Shown: positions 1 to 8,431, numbered from the stretch's first letter. The stretch is DNA of 64,000 bases from Chloroflexota bacterium (GCA_013204555.1 JABMNO010000010.1:1-64000); one strand, 5' to 3'. Notes: a model not told the origin generated them from the sequence alone. Numbers and translations are program-made.

Positions 1-13
1 ATATATGTATAAA

Positions 14-89
<76 letters not shown>

Positions 90-200
90 AGCGTGAGCGC
101 CCGTTGCTCGGGCTACCCTTGGAATTGTATCGGGAGATGGCGTGGCGCGGTCAAGGGTGCTCCGCATCGGATATGACAGCCGTCCACGGCCAGCGTGTTC

Positions 201-1367
201 CTAGTTGGTGGCTGAGATGGCACGCGCACGGAGCTGACCGCACCCGGCGTTGATGTCTGTGCCTTTTTCCAATCTGACCGTTACCGGAATTCCGCCCCGG
301 CGGAGCAGATCCCTGAATTTGCCGACTCGGCCCTGGTCGGGACGGTCGTAGCGGGCTTCTGTTGGGTTCACGGGGATGATGTTCACGTGACAGAGCATCC
401 CATCCAGAAGCTGAATTAGCTCTTCAGCGTGCGTCGGCTTGTCGTTTTCGCCCGCGATCAAAACGTACTCGAACGACACGCGTCGGTTCGTTTTTTCTAT
501 GTACTTTTTGCACGCCTGCATCAGGGCGGCGATATTCCAACGTGCGTTAACCGGCATGATTCGTGAGCGGAGACGGTCGTTTGGTGCGTGGAGCGAAATT
601 GCCAGATTCACCTGGTACGGCTCATCCGCCAGACGAAGAATCTGTGGCACCAAGCCGACTGTTGAGATCGTCATATTACGAGCGCCAAGGCGGATGCCTT
701 CTGCGTCGTTGATGATATCTACCGCCTTAATGGTGTTGTCGTAGTTGGCCATTGGCTCGCCCATGCCCATGAAAACGACGTTCGTTGCGCGCTCTTCACC
801 TCTGGTCGTCTCGTCAAGGACCGCGTTCATGTGGGTTACCTGTGAAACGATCTCGCCCGCCGAGAGGTTTCGACGAAATCCCTGTTGGCCGGTGGCGCAG
901 AAGGTGCAGCCCAGCGCGCATCCAGCCTGAGTTGAGATACATACTGTGCGACGGGCTTTGGAGTCGCCGTGACCGGCATAGCGCATCAACACCGTCTCGA
1001 TCAGTTCACCGTCGTTCAGCTTGAACAGAACCTTGTCCACAGTGCCTTCTTTTGAGTGAAGGGACATAACCGGCTCAAGAACCGGCACGTCGAACGCGGC
1101 CGCCAGGTTTTTTCTCAATAGCTTTGGAAGAGTCGTCATCTCGTCAAATGACGTCGCTCGATCTGCGTAAATCGCCTGCCAGATTTGCTTTACTCGGAAC
1201 TTTGGTTGACGCATTTCGAGCATCGACTCACTGAGCTCGCTGCGTGTGAGATCGAGGATGGATGGCCGACGTTCGGGCGCGGTTTTAGATGAAGCTTTTG
1301 GAGTTGTTGTCATGAGGAGGGCGGGGTCCAGGTAGGAATTGGGCGAAATGTAATGTTCAATGATCAC
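201..1367 (-). CDS. rlmN: RlmN, 23S rRNA (adenine-C2)-methyltransferase
   Basis: Radical SAM enzyme that methylates C2 of A2503 in 23S rRNA, and of A37 in some tRNAs. The radical SAM cluster motif CX3CX2C is at about Cys150, Cys154 and Cys157 (CALGCTFC). The second catalytic cysteine of the family is near the C terminus (GCGQ, about Cys376). Full family length follows from about residue 37 onward. The first possible start is GTG at 1367; an ATG at 1313 (MTTTPKAS) is equally plausible because neither has a visible ribosome-binding site. It is divergent from pstB across about 96 nt. Identification is secure; only the N terminus is uncertain. Confidence 0.96.
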   Translation of the reverse strand: MIIEHYISPNSYLDPALLMTTTPKASSKTAPERRPSILDLTRSELSESMLEMRQPKFRVKQIWQAIYADRATSFDEMTTLPKLLRKNLAAAFDVPVLEPVMSLHSKEGTVDKVLFKLNDGELIETVLMRYAGHGDSKARRTVCISTQAGCALGCTFCATGQQGFRRNLSAGEIVSQVTHMNAVLDETTRGEERATNVVFMGMGEPMANYDNTIKAVDIINDAEGIRLGARNMTISTVGLVPQILRLADEPYQVNLAISLHAPNDRLRSRIMPVNARWNIAALMQACKKYIEKTNRRVSFEYVLIAGENDKPTHAEELIQLLDGMLCHVNIIPVNPTEARYDRPDQGRVGKFRDLLRRGGIPVTVRLEKGTDINAGCGQLRARAISATN

Positions 1368-1463
1368 ACATAGTGACGCGAATAAAACAACTGTAATTTA
1401 ATCTTTGCCTCTGGCTAACCTGCCAGACCTCTTGCAAAATGCCACTACCGGCCCACGTAATCT

Positions 1464-2342
1464 ATGTCCGATTCGGGCTCAGGGCTAATGAGGAACGAGA
1501 CAATCAATCAGACAACTTCAGTCCCCACTTCCATACACAGGGGCGGCGTAGACCCGGCCAACATCATGACCTTTGATGATGATGTTGTGCTGGAAACAAA
1601 GGATCTGAGCGTTTTTTACGGCGGCAAACCTGCAATTGAGCGCGTCAGCTTCCAGGTGCCTCGCAATGAGGTTGTCGCAATCATCGGCCCATCAGGCGCG
1701 GGTAAAAGCACTCTTATCCGGTGCTACAACCGCATGAATGACCTGATCAACGGCGTTGAGATCAAAGGCGATATTCTGTTTGAAGGTAGCCCTCTGTACG
1801 CGCCCGAAGCCGATCCCACGGAGATCCGATTCCGGATTGGAATGGTGTTTCAGCGCCCAAATCCGTTCCCGAAAAGCATTTACGACAACGTGGCGTTTGG
1901 TCCTCGCATCAATGGTATCCAGGGTGATTTGGACCAGATGGTTGAGGAGTCTCTGCGGAAGGCGGCGCTGTGGGGTGAGGTTCATGATCGCTTGAACGAT
2001 AGCGCTCTCGCCCTGTCTGGCGGACAGCAGCAGCGTTTGTGCATCGCCAGGGCTCTGGCTGTAAAGCCGGAAGTGATCCTGATGGACGAGCCGGCCGCGT
2101 CGCTAGACCCGATCTCAACGCAGGCGATTGAAACGCTGATTCGTGAACTGATAGAGGATGTGACAATAGTCATCGTCACGCACAACATGCAGCAGGCCCA
2201 ACGAGTTGCCAAGTACGCTGCGGTGGTTATGACCGATGAGAGCCGAATTGGCGAACTCATTGAGTACGGGCCAACCGAGCAGATATTTGGCACGCCTCGC
2301 GACCAGCGGACAGAGGCGTACGTAACGGGCAGGATCGGATAA
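1464..2342 (+). CDS. pstB: PstB, phosphate ABC transporter ATP-binding protein
   Basis: ATPase subunit of the high-affinity phosphate importer PstSCAB, acting on the cytoplasmic face of the membrane. Walker [10 protein letters not shown] is at about 75-83, the Q loop at about Gln130 (VFQRPNPFP, typical of PstB), the signature LSGGQQQR at about 184-191, Walker B VILMDE at about 204-209, and the switch His in VTHN at about 235. The N terminus carries about 35 extra residues before the conserved start of the domain, so a start at ATG 1488 or 1567 is possible. phoU follows after 4 nt. The permease and binding-protein genes pstSCA are not next to it, so they must lie elsewhere. Confidence 0.94.
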   Translation: MSDSGSGLMRNETINQTTSVPTSIHRGGVDPANIMTFDDDVVLETKDLSVFYGGKPAIERVSFQVPRNEVVAIIGPSGAGKSTLIRCYNRMNDLINGVEIKGDILFEGSPLYAPEADPTEIRFRIGMVFQRPNPFPKSIYDNVAFGPRINGIQGDLDQMVEESLRKAALWGEVHDRLNDSALALSGGQQQRLCIARALAVKPEVILMDEPAASLDPISTQAIETLIRELIEDVTIVIVTHNMQQAQRVAKYAAVVMTDESRIGELIEYGPTEQIFGTPRDQRTEAYVTGRIG

Positions 2343-2346
2343 GAGT

Positions 2347-3048
2347 ATGACGCTTGGACGTGAAGAGTTTGATCGCGACCTTGGCCAGCTTGAAGCTCAA
2401 GTGGTGCTACTTGGCGCGCTGGTGGAGAGTTCGGTTCTTACATCCCTGCTTGCATTGAAAGCGCGCGATCTGGAGCTCGCAACCAGGGTGATTGCTGACG
2501 ATGATCTTATTGACGATAAGCGACACGAGATTGAGATGTCGTGTGCTGAAACTCTGCGGAGAGAAGCGCCCGTGGCCGGCGACCTCAGACGAATCCTCAC
2601 CATCCTTCAACTGGCGGGCGAACTGGAGCGAATTGGTGATTACGCCGAAGGTATCGCCAAGATCACGCACCTTCTGTCCGATAAGCCGCTGCCAAAAGAG
2701 ATTGTCGATATCCCGCGCATGGGAGATAGAGCGGTATCAATGCTCAAGCACAGCCTCGAGGCATTTTTGACTCGCGACCCGGAAAAGTCAGAGGCGACGG
2801 CCATGGGTGTCGGTCCTCATGATCAGGCCGTCGATTCGATGTATGCCGTCATCCAGGCTGAGCTGATGGAATTAATGCGCAAAGATCCCGAGAATGTTGA
2901 GACCGGCACATACCTGATGTGGGCCGCCCACAACGTCGAGCGAATCGCTGATCGGGCGACAAACATCGCCGAGCGCGTAGTGTTTCAGGCGACTGGCAAG
3001 CTGGTTCGCGTGGGCGGTGATGACGACGACGCCGAATCTCCTCGGTAG
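2347..3048 (+). CDS. phoU: PhoU, phosphate signalling regulator
   Basis: Two-repeat helical PhoU protein of 233 aa, normal for the family. In characterised bacteria it couples the Pst transporter to the PhoR-type sensor and restrains phosphate uptake. Each half carries the conserved metal-site pattern: RIGDYAEGIAK near residue 98 and RIADRATNIAE near residue 201. It starts 4 nt after the pstB stop, so the two are co-transcribed and probably translationally coupled. Its stop codon sits at the edge of a strong hairpin (3027-3059). No phoR/phoB pair is visible in the window. Confidence 0.93.
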   Translation: MTLGREEFDRDLGQLEAQVVLLGALVESSVLTSLLALKARDLELATRVIADDDLIDDKRHEIEMSCAETLRREAPVAGDLRRILTILQLAGELERIGDYAEGIAKITHLLSDKPLPKEIVDIPRMGDRAVSMLKHSLEAFLTRDPEKSEATAMGVGPHDQAVDSMYAVIQAELMELMRKDPENVETGTYLMWAAHNVERIADRATNIAERVVFQATGKLVRVGGDDDDAESPR

Positions 3049-3059
3049 ATTCGGCGTCG
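3027..3059 (+). terminator. 13-bp hairpin overlapping the phoU stop codon
   Basis: Left arm 3027-3039 and right arm 3047-3059 are perfect inverted complements (13 bp) around a 7-nt loop. The phoU TAG (3046-3048) lies at the loop/right-arm junction, so the last codons form the stem. There is no T-tract after the stem, so it may be a factor-assisted terminator or an mRNA 3'-end stabiliser for pstB-phoU rather than a classical intrinsic terminator. Confidence 0.55.
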
Positions 3060-3094
3060 CCCGGAGTCAATATCCAGAGCCCTGAACCTAGAAC

Positions 3095-3508
3095 CTAGAA
3101 TCCAGCGACTGCTTCAAACTCGACGATTATGCCGGACCGTACCGGTGGGAACGGCGCGTGAAGTTTGAAGTAGCGACGGTCCCGCAGGCGTTCAGTCGGA
3201 GACTCCGGCACAGCGCTCTGCTCCTCGAGACTACCGTTTCGATCACTCTGCAAGATGCGGTGAATGGTGCGTCCACTCAACTCAAACCGTTCAGCGATCT
3301 CTTCAACTGAGAGACCATCCCGGAAACGCATCTTCACGACTTCCACGTCGCGATCGTATCTGCTGGCGCGTTGAAGCCAGCCAGGGGCGTCGAATTTGCA
3401 TACCGGCAGCGGACAGTCCAGGCAGGTAGAAGAAATGACACAACCATCGTCCCGGTAGTTGGTGTTTTCCGGGAGGGTGTCTGCGCGGACTGGTTCTAGC
3501 GTGATCAT
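3095..3508 (-). CDS. Small HTH protein with a four-cysteine cluster
   Basis: Uncharacterised 137-aa protein. Near residues 23-37 it has the pattern C-X5-C-X2-C-X4-C (TCLDCPLPVC), likely a zinc or Fe-S site. It is followed by a sigma-factor-like helix-turn-helix (GLSVEEIAERFELSGRTIHRIL) at about 75-96. This combination suggests a DNA-binding regulator with a metal-binding or redox-sensing module. The start is set by GGAGG at 3521-3517, 8 nt before ATG 3508; an in-frame ATG 24 nt upstream would place that SD inside the gene. It lies about 60 nt downstream of the unknown gene at 3573-4220 on the same strand, so the two probably form an operon. Function is unknown. Confidence 0.75.
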   Translation of the reverse strand: MITLEPVRADTLPENTNYRDDGCVISSTCLDCPLPVCKFDAPGWLQRASRYDRDVEVVKMRFRDGLSVEEIAERFELSGRTIHRILQSDRNGSLEEQSAVPESPTERLRDRRYFKLHAPFPPVRSGIIVEFEAVAGF

Positions 3509-3572
3509 CAAATTTTCCTCCAATTGCGGCAATCGCAGTAATTACAAATGTGGTGGGAACGACGGGGATGTT

Positions 3573-4220
3573 CTAGACGGCGGCAGGCAGACCGTAATGA
3601 AGCCAACCGGAGTCCGCGTTGATTGCGGCGTTGAAATGATGGCGCTCGTCACCGTGGGACTCCATCCTGAGATGGTCTTCGGTTACCTCGGAGAAGAGCG
3701 ACTGGCCGCCAGTTGCGACACCGTAGTAGGCGACTGTGAGTTCGGTCTGATCCGCGATTCGAGGTTGGACTCGGGTCTGGAACCAATCAGCGGTCACCTG
3801 GTGGGCGGAAACTACTTCGAGAAGTCGGTCCGGCCGAGACTCAGCGCCAGAACGTTGTAGCGGACGATCTACGCTGACGAATACCTGCCTTGCCCGGCCA
3901 TACCGGATGGTGCGCTCGCCTTCAGCTTTCCATCCCGCTGGAAGTTCACGTGTGAGGGACGCCAGCGCAGGAAGAGTGTCATCGCTGAACCTGGGAGCTA
4001 CGCGTGCCATCGTGCCACCTGAGGCTGCACTGAGAAGGAGTAGGAACTTCTCCAGTCGGCCAGAGATGTTGGCAATCTCCGACTCGTCAGAGACCTCTAT
4101 CGAGAATGTGAGACCTTTGCGGTTGACGACACTATCGATGACGGACCGGCCAAACTCATCGATCTCTGATTGAATCGACGATGATGATTCCCGTGGGTGT
4201 AGAACTGTTAGCTGTGCCAT
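3573..4220 (-). CDS. Uncharacterised protein, possibly SOS-regulated
   Basis: A 215-aa soluble-looking protein with no signal peptide, membrane segment or motif that I recognise. It has an acidic N-terminal half rich in Ser and Glu, and a C-terminal half with basic patches. The start is ATG 4220, preceded by GAGGG at 5 nt spacing; the upstream in-frame start at 4232 overlaps that SD. Upstream lie an inverted repeat (4249-4279) and two GAAC-N4-GTTC palindromes (4283-4294, 4302-4313) that resemble LexA operators. The gene precedes the Cys-cluster HTH gene. An SOS-linked role is inferred only from these boxes and from divergent cinA. Confidence 0.65.
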   Translation of the reverse strand: MAQLTVLHPRESSSSIQSEIDEFGRSVIDSVVNRKGLTFSIEVSDESEIANISGRLEKFLLLLSAASGGTMARVAPRFSDDTLPALASLTRELPAGWKAEGERTIRYGRARQVFVSVDRPLQRSGAESRPDRLLEVVSAHQVTADWFQTRVQPRIADQTELTVAYYGVATGGQSLFSEVTEDHLRMESHGDERHHFNAAINADSGWLHYGLPAAV

Positions 4221-4248
4221 TTTGTCCCTCATTCCGGTGTGTCAAATG

Positions 4249-4279
4249 CCCGGCGTTGTGATGCCTCAACTACGCCGGG
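4249..4279. promoter_or_regulatory. 8-bp inverted repeat in the leader of the unknown gene
   Basis: CCCGGCGT at 4249-4256 and ACGCCGGG at 4272-4279 are perfect inverted complements separated by 15 nt. They lie between the LexA-like boxes and the start codon at 4220, so the repeat would fall in the 5' leader of the minus-strand transcript or be an operator. Confidence 0.4.
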
Positions 4280-4281
4280 TG

Positions 4282-4295
4282 AGAACGTGTGTTCT
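4282..4295. promoter_or_regulatory. LexA-box-like palindrome 1
   Basis: AGAAC-GTGT-GTTCT is a perfect palindrome apart from its 4-nt centre. It matches the GAAC-N4-GTTC core of LexA operators described in Gram-positive bacteria. It lies in the divergent region between the unknown gene (start 4220) and cinA (start 4441). Confidence 0.55.
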
Positions 4296-4300
4296 AATAT

Positions 4301-4314
4301 AGAACGAGTGTTCT
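4301..4314. promoter_or_regulatory. LexA-box-like palindrome 2
   Basis: AGAAC-GAGT-GTTCT has the same arms as palindrome 1, exactly 19 nt further on (just under two helical turns). Repetition of the same 5-nt arms makes chance unlikely. Confidence 0.55.
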
Positions 4315-4346
4315 GATTATGTCAACGCTTATTCTGTACCGGTTTG

Positions 4347-4358
4347 AAACAGTTGTTC
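4347..4358. promoter_or_regulatory. Degenerate third LexA-box-like site
   Basis: AAAC-AGTT-GTTC differs from the GAAC-N4-GTTC core at one position. It is the site closest to the cinA start, 83 nt upstream of GTG 4441. Support is weaker than for the two perfect copies. Confidence 0.3.
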
Positions 4359-4440
4359 TACTAACTATGGATTGATTTCACAGCCCATGCGAAATAGGCT
4401 CCTGATTCCGAACGGCATTGGAAGTTCAATTGGAGATCAC

Positions 4441-5688
4441 GTGAGTAGCAGTTCACAGGTAAACGCAGAGATCGTGGCGATTGGTTCAGAGTTGCTTCTG
4501 GGCCAGATTGTTGATTCAAATTCCGCCTGGATTGCGCAGCGCCTCGCGGGTGTGGGCGTGAATCTCTTCTACAAAACAGTGGTTGGCGATAACGAAGATC
4601 GAATGGTGTCGATTTTGGGTAAGGCGTTGGATCGCGCTGATGTGGTGATAACCACAGGCGGTATAGGACCAACACAGGACGACCTAACCCGCGAGGCTGT
4701 TGCAGCAGTAACGGGCAGGGCAGTAGTGACGGATCCTGAGTCGCTGGATGATCTGCGAGAGCGATTTCAGAAGCGCGGCTTTATTCTCACCAAAAACAAT
4801 GAGCGGCAGGCCCAGATACCGGAAGGCGCCACTGTTATAAAGAATCCCAATGGCACGGCCCCGGCGTTCCTGGTGGAGGAGGAACGCGGAGTCATAATCT
4901 CGGTTCCCGGCGTGCCATTCGAAATGAAGTGGCTGATCGACAACGAGATTATTCCCTACCTGCGTGAGAGGTACGGCCTATCCCAGGTCATCCATTACAA
5001 GGTTCTGAAGGTCTCGGATATTGGAGAGAGCAACGTCGATCACCTGATTGGCCATCTGATTGCAGATTCATCCAATCCAACGGTGGGGGTGCTGGCACAT
5101 CCCGGTCAGGTGGATGTGCGAATCGCTGCTCGTGCTGGAAGTGAGGATGAGGCGCAAAAACTAATCGCCCCCGTTGAAGCAGAAGTGCGTGGACTCCTTG
5201 GAGACAATATATTCGGCGAGGATGACGAAACTATTGAAAGCGTAGTTGGCTCGCTGCTGGAGCAGCGCAACCTGACGATATCAACGTATGAAGACCTCAG
5301 CGGCGGCACTGTGGCAGACGCGATGCTGGGCGCAGCTGAGGCTCGTTTCATTGAAGGCCTCATCGTCAACTCCAACTCAGCACTAGAACGAATTGTCACG
5401 GCTGGAGATGAGTCCCCACCGTTTGAGAACGGACAGGCGAGAGCAGAAGCGCTTGCGCGGGCGATCAGAAAGACCAGTCGAGCTGACGTAGGTCTGGCGG
5501 TACATGCGGTTGAAGAAGGTGATCAGCGCACGGAGAACCTGGGGCGCGGCGAAACCCACATCGCCATTTCGTTAGCAGACGAACTGAAGTATCACCACAA
5601 CGCCTCCGCTGGACGCGGTCGACCGGATCGTCGCCGCGCCTCAATGAACGCCATGAGCCTCCTCCGACGAACCTTGCAGGGACTCTGA
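4441..5688 (+). CDS. cinA: CinA-family protein, damage/competence-inducible
   Basis: Two-domain CinA. The N-terminal MoCF-like domain (AEIVAIGSELLLGQ, TTGGIGPTQDDLT, NPNGTAPAF, VPFEM) belongs to the family that hydrolyses ADP-ribose and related dinucleotides. The C-terminal domain resembles the nicotinamide-mononucleotide amidase PncC but is degenerate: the usual ESCTGG appears as EDLSGG, so the serine after Glu is replaced by Asp. The start is chosen at GTG 4441 because GGAG lies 5 nt upstream and family homology begins there; a TTG at 4372 also opens the frame. Upstream LexA-like boxes fit the family's history of damage induction. Length from 4441 is 415 aa. Confidence 0.9.
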   Translation: MSSSSQVNAEIVAIGSELLLGQIVDSNSAWIAQRLAGVGVNLFYKTVVGDNEDRMVSILGKALDRADVVITTGGIGPTQDDLTREAVAAVTGRAVVTDPESLDDLRERFQKRGFILTKNNERQAQIPEGATVIKNPNGTAPAFLVEEERGVIISVPGVPFEMKWLIDNEIIPYLRERYGLSQVIHYKVLKVSDIGESNVDHLIGHLIADSSNPTVGVLAHPGQVDVRIAARAGSEDEAQKLIAPVEAEVRGLLGDNIFGEDDETIESVVGSLLEQRNLTISTYEDLSGGTVADAMLGAAEARFIEGLIVNSNSALERIVTAGDESPPFENGQARAEALARAIRKTSRADVGLAVHAVEEGDQRTENLGRGETHIAISLADELKYHHNASAGRGRPDRRRASMNAMSLLRRTLQGL

Positions 5689-5807
5689 TTACGCAATGTT
5701 GACTCATACGGGCTGTCTGGCCATTTCAGGAATCCAGATGGGCCGTTAGAGTTGTATGCACGTATATACAAGAGTCACAGACAAGTCTCGAATCGTTGGA
5801 GTTATTG

Positions 5808-7097
5808 ATGACTAACAGGATGTTCAGATCGTTCGCAGTGCTTAGCGCTGCCGCGTTGGCGACCATCGCCGTTGCATGTGGGGCGGAGAGCCCCGCTGCG
5901 GTGCCAACGTTGGTGCCTACACAGGTTCCGACCGTGGCGCCATCGCCAAAACCGGTTCCAACTCACGACATAGTTCCGATTACAGCGAATCCAGAAGACG
6001 ACCCCGCGGGTTTTTTCGCCGCGTTACCTGAGAGCGAACGAACCTGTATCAGCACCGATCTTGGCGAAGGACGATTTGCAGAGATCCTTGTGCAGGAAGA
6101 AGACCCGTCAGCGGAGGAGATGGCTACGCTGATGGCCTGCGTGAGTGATGAAACCATTCTGAATATAGCAATTGGAGCGGCGCTTGCTGAATCCAATTTG
6201 GAACTGAGCGAGGCAACCCTGTCCTGCGTATCGGATCGACTGGTGGACGTCGATTTGGGCACTTTGCGGACACTGGTCACAGATGAGAACGCGGAATCAC
6301 TTGATTCCGCAGAGATGATGCAGTTCGGACTTACTGCATTCCCCGCGATATTCTGCCTGAATGGTGATGAGCGTGCCGGCCTGGGTGATGCGGGCGCCTC
6401 AGCACTTGGAGCCGAAATCAACGGAGCGACTATCGACGCTCTTGAATGCGCTTTCGATGCGGCTGGACCGGACGGCCTGGCCACGCTGGTTACCATCGCC
6501 GACCAGACAGATGAAGTGCCGCCTGAACTGCTGGCGGTTATAGGCCGGGTACTGGCTGAGTGCTCCACTGAATTCACTGATTCTGGTCTACTGGATGGAG
6601 ATTCTGAACTTGACCCAGCCTCGCTCTTAGAGGGGCTCCTGGGTGGCCCTGATGCTCCAGCAATTCCGGGTCTTCCAGAGGGTTTTGATGGACTTCTGGA
6701 CGATCTTATTGGCGGCGCAGATGTTTCGGCATCAAGCAGCTTTCCTGTACTCCCTGATGGAATAATCACTAAAGAAATTCTGGCAGTTTCTGACGAATTA
6801 CTGACCTGTCTGGAATCCTCTCTTTCTCCAGACCAGTATGCAGAAGTCGAAAGTGCCATCGCCGAGGGTGGGATTCCTGACGTCGGCCTGATGATCGCCA
6901 TGCTGGAATGTGGCGAAGATCTGGCAAGCGAGAGCGGAATCGTATTCCCGGTTGGGGCGGAGACACTGACGTGTCTGGTGAAGGAACTTGGAGAAGATCA
7001 GGTCAACGGTCTGTTCAACGGAACGGTTACGCCAAGCTTCTCGCTCATCACGGCGATCGCAAACTGCGGAGTTAACCTCTCAGATCTCTCCGGGTAG
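5808..7097 (+). CDS. Secreted lipoprotein with repeated Cys-headed segments
   Basis: Uncharacterised 429-aa exported protein. The start is ATG 5808 with GGAG 8 nt upstream. A signal peptide ends in AVAC at about Cys24, a plausible lipobox, followed by a Pro/Thr/Val-rich linker (about 30-60). The remainder is acidic and built from loosely repeated segments of roughly 35-50 residues, many opening with Cys and then a helix-like stretch (CISTDLG, CVSDETI, CVSDRLV, CLESSLS, CLVKELG). The even spacing suggests disulfide-linked helical repeats outside the membrane. It stands alone between cinA and an alcohol dehydrogenase. The function is not recognisable. Confidence 0.8.
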   Translation: MTNRMFRSFAVLSAAALATIAVACGAESPAAVPTLVPTQVPTVAPSPKPVPTHDIVPITANPEDDPAGFFAALPESERTCISTDLGEGRFAEILVQEEDPSAEEMATLMACVSDETILNIAIGAALAESNLELSEATLSCVSDRLVDVDLGTLRTLVTDENAESLDSAEMMQFGLTAFPAIFCLNGDERAGLGDAGASALGAEINGATIDALECAFDAAGPDGLATLVTIADQTDEVPPELLAVIGRVLAECSTEFTDSGLLDGDSELDPASLLEGLLGGPDAPAIPGLPEGFDGLLDDLIGGADVSASSSFPVLPDGIITKEILAVSDELLTCLESSLSPDQYAEVESAIAEGGIPDVGLMIAMLECGEDLASESGIVFPVGAETLTCLVKELGEDQVNGLFNGTVTPSFSLITAIANCGVNLSDLSG

Positions 7098-7297
7098 GCG
7101 TTGATTGGGGAGCTGTCCTTGGTGAGCCTCAGGGGTGAGTCTCAGGAGAATCTATCGCGGCCGCCCCAACAAGGCTGGCTGCGTATGGGGCCTGCTGAGG
7201 GTTCACCGCGTGTGCATCGGATAGTAGACTCACTCGACCATAGAGGTCGCGATAGATCGCGTCCCTCAATCACCGTCAAACGGGATATACACACACC

Positions 7298-8359
7298 ATG
7301 AAAAGCGTAGCCGCAATCGATGTAGGTCACGGGAAACCGTTGGTCGTCGATGAGATCGAACTGCCTGATCCCAGGCCAGACCAGGTAATAGTCAAACTCT
7401 ATTCAAGTGGCGTGTGTCACTCTCAGCTCCACCAGATGCACAACGCTGCCAATGAGCGGCCAATGACCCTTGGGCACGAGGGCACAGGCGTTGTTACGCA
7501 CGTGGGCAGTGAAGTTACTCACGTGAAAGCTGGCGACATGGCGATCGTCACCTGGGTGCCCAGAACGCCGAAACAGGGCCGCTGGGCCCCGGCGAAGTCG
7601 GGCGTGACGTACCAGGAAAAAGAGGTGTCGGGCTCGGTCTACACGTGGGGACAGGACGTGCTCACGACCGGCGAATATGTCGTGAAAGTTGACGATGACG
7701 TGCCAAAGGATGTGTCATCCATCGTTGGGTGTGCAATTCTTACGGGGTCTGGCGCCGTTCTTCATACCGCCGGGGTCAAGCCGGAAGACTCTGTTGCGGT
7801 CTGGGGCGTAGGCGGCGTTGGAATCGCTGCCGTGCAGATGGCCAGCATTCTTGAGGCGTATCCCATCATCGCTGTAGATCTGGACGACGCGAAGCTTGAG
7901 TTTGCGAAGAGCATGGGCGCGACCCACACCGTGAACGCCGCAACTGAAAACGCTATGGAACGTGTGATCGAGATATCGAATGGCGGCGTCGACTACGCGT
8001 TTGACGCGATAGGTTTCAAGACCACGACCGAGCAGATTCTGCCAGTCACACGCAGTGGAGGCTCAGGCGCCGATAACCACGGCGGTATGGCCGTTCTGAT
8101 CGGGATGCCGCAGCCAGACCAGGAGATGACGATCTGGCCGGGTCACTTCATGTTCCACCAGCGTCGATATCGCGGCAGCCTTGGGGCGACCTACCCGGAC
8201 AAGGACTTCCCAATGTACTTACGACTCCACAAGGAAGGGAAATTGCGTCTGGACGACATGGTCACCCGCCGTTACAAGCTGGCGGACATCAACGAAGCTT
8301 GCAACGATCTACAGTCCGGGGAGATAACCGGCAGGGCGATAATTGAGTACGACGTCTAG
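7298..8359 (+). CDS. Zinc-dependent alcohol dehydrogenase (MDR family)
   Basis: Medium-chain dehydrogenase of 353 aa. The catalytic zinc ligands are visible: Cys40 in GVCHSQLH, His60-Glu61 in GHEGTG, and a Cys at about 143 in VGCAILTG. The dinucleotide-binding motif GVGGVG is at about 165-170 and an acidic residue (AVDLDD) suggests NAD preference. The four-cysteine lobe for the structural zinc of class I/III enzymes is missing and replaced by a region starting PRTPKQGRW. The substrate cannot be read from the sequence; catabolic neighbours suggest an alcohol or aldehyde. TATACA lies 6 nt before the ATG, so the message may have almost no leader. A strong terminator follows. Confidence 0.9.
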   Translation: MKSVAAIDVGHGKPLVVDEIELPDPRPDQVIVKLYSSGVCHSQLHQMHNAANERPMTLGHEGTGVVTHVGSEVTHVKAGDMAIVTWVPRTPKQGRWAPAKSGVTYQEKEVSGSVYTWGQDVLTTGEYVVKVDDDVPKDVSSIVGCAILTGSGAVLHTAGVKPEDSVAVWGVGGVGIAAVQMASILEAYPIIAVDLDDAKLEFAKSMGATHTVNAATENAMERVIEISNGGVDYAFDAIGFKTTTEQILPVTRSGGSGADNHGGMAVLIGMPQPDQEMTIWPGHFMFHQRRYRGSLGATYPDKDFPMYLRLHKEGKLRLDDMVTRRYKLADINEACNDLQSGEITGRAIIEYDV

Positions 8360-8380
8360 CTTTTTCGTAAACGACCTGAA

Positions 8381-8408
8381 AGAAAGCCCGGCATCTGCCG
8401 GGCTTTCT
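8381..8408. terminator. Bidirectional intrinsic terminator
   Basis: Arms AGAAAGCCCGGCA (8381-8393) and TGCCGGGCTTTCT (8396-8408) are perfect complements and form a GC-rich stem with T-rich sequence after it and A-rich sequence before it. It serves the dehydrogenase on the plus strand and the hydrolase ending at 8432 on the minus strand. Confidence 0.85.
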
Positions 8409-8431
8409 TGTTTTCTGGAATGGGAGAAATC

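Noticed and set aside
3459-3860. 133-aa plus-strand frame across two minus-strand genes
   Set aside because: It overlaps the SD-supported start of the HTH gene and the body of the unknown gene in antisense, with no motif.
5963-6901. Minus-strand open frame of 312 aa opposite the lipoprotein gene
   Set aside because: It is Ser/Pro/Ala-rich and low in complexity, which is what the complement of this acidic, repeat-rich gene produces. It has no SD or motif.
7101-7301. 66-aa frame before the alcohol dehydrogenase
   Set aside because: Arg/Pro-rich sequence with no SD, overlapping the start of the dehydrogenase. The gap 7098-7297 is better read as promoter region.
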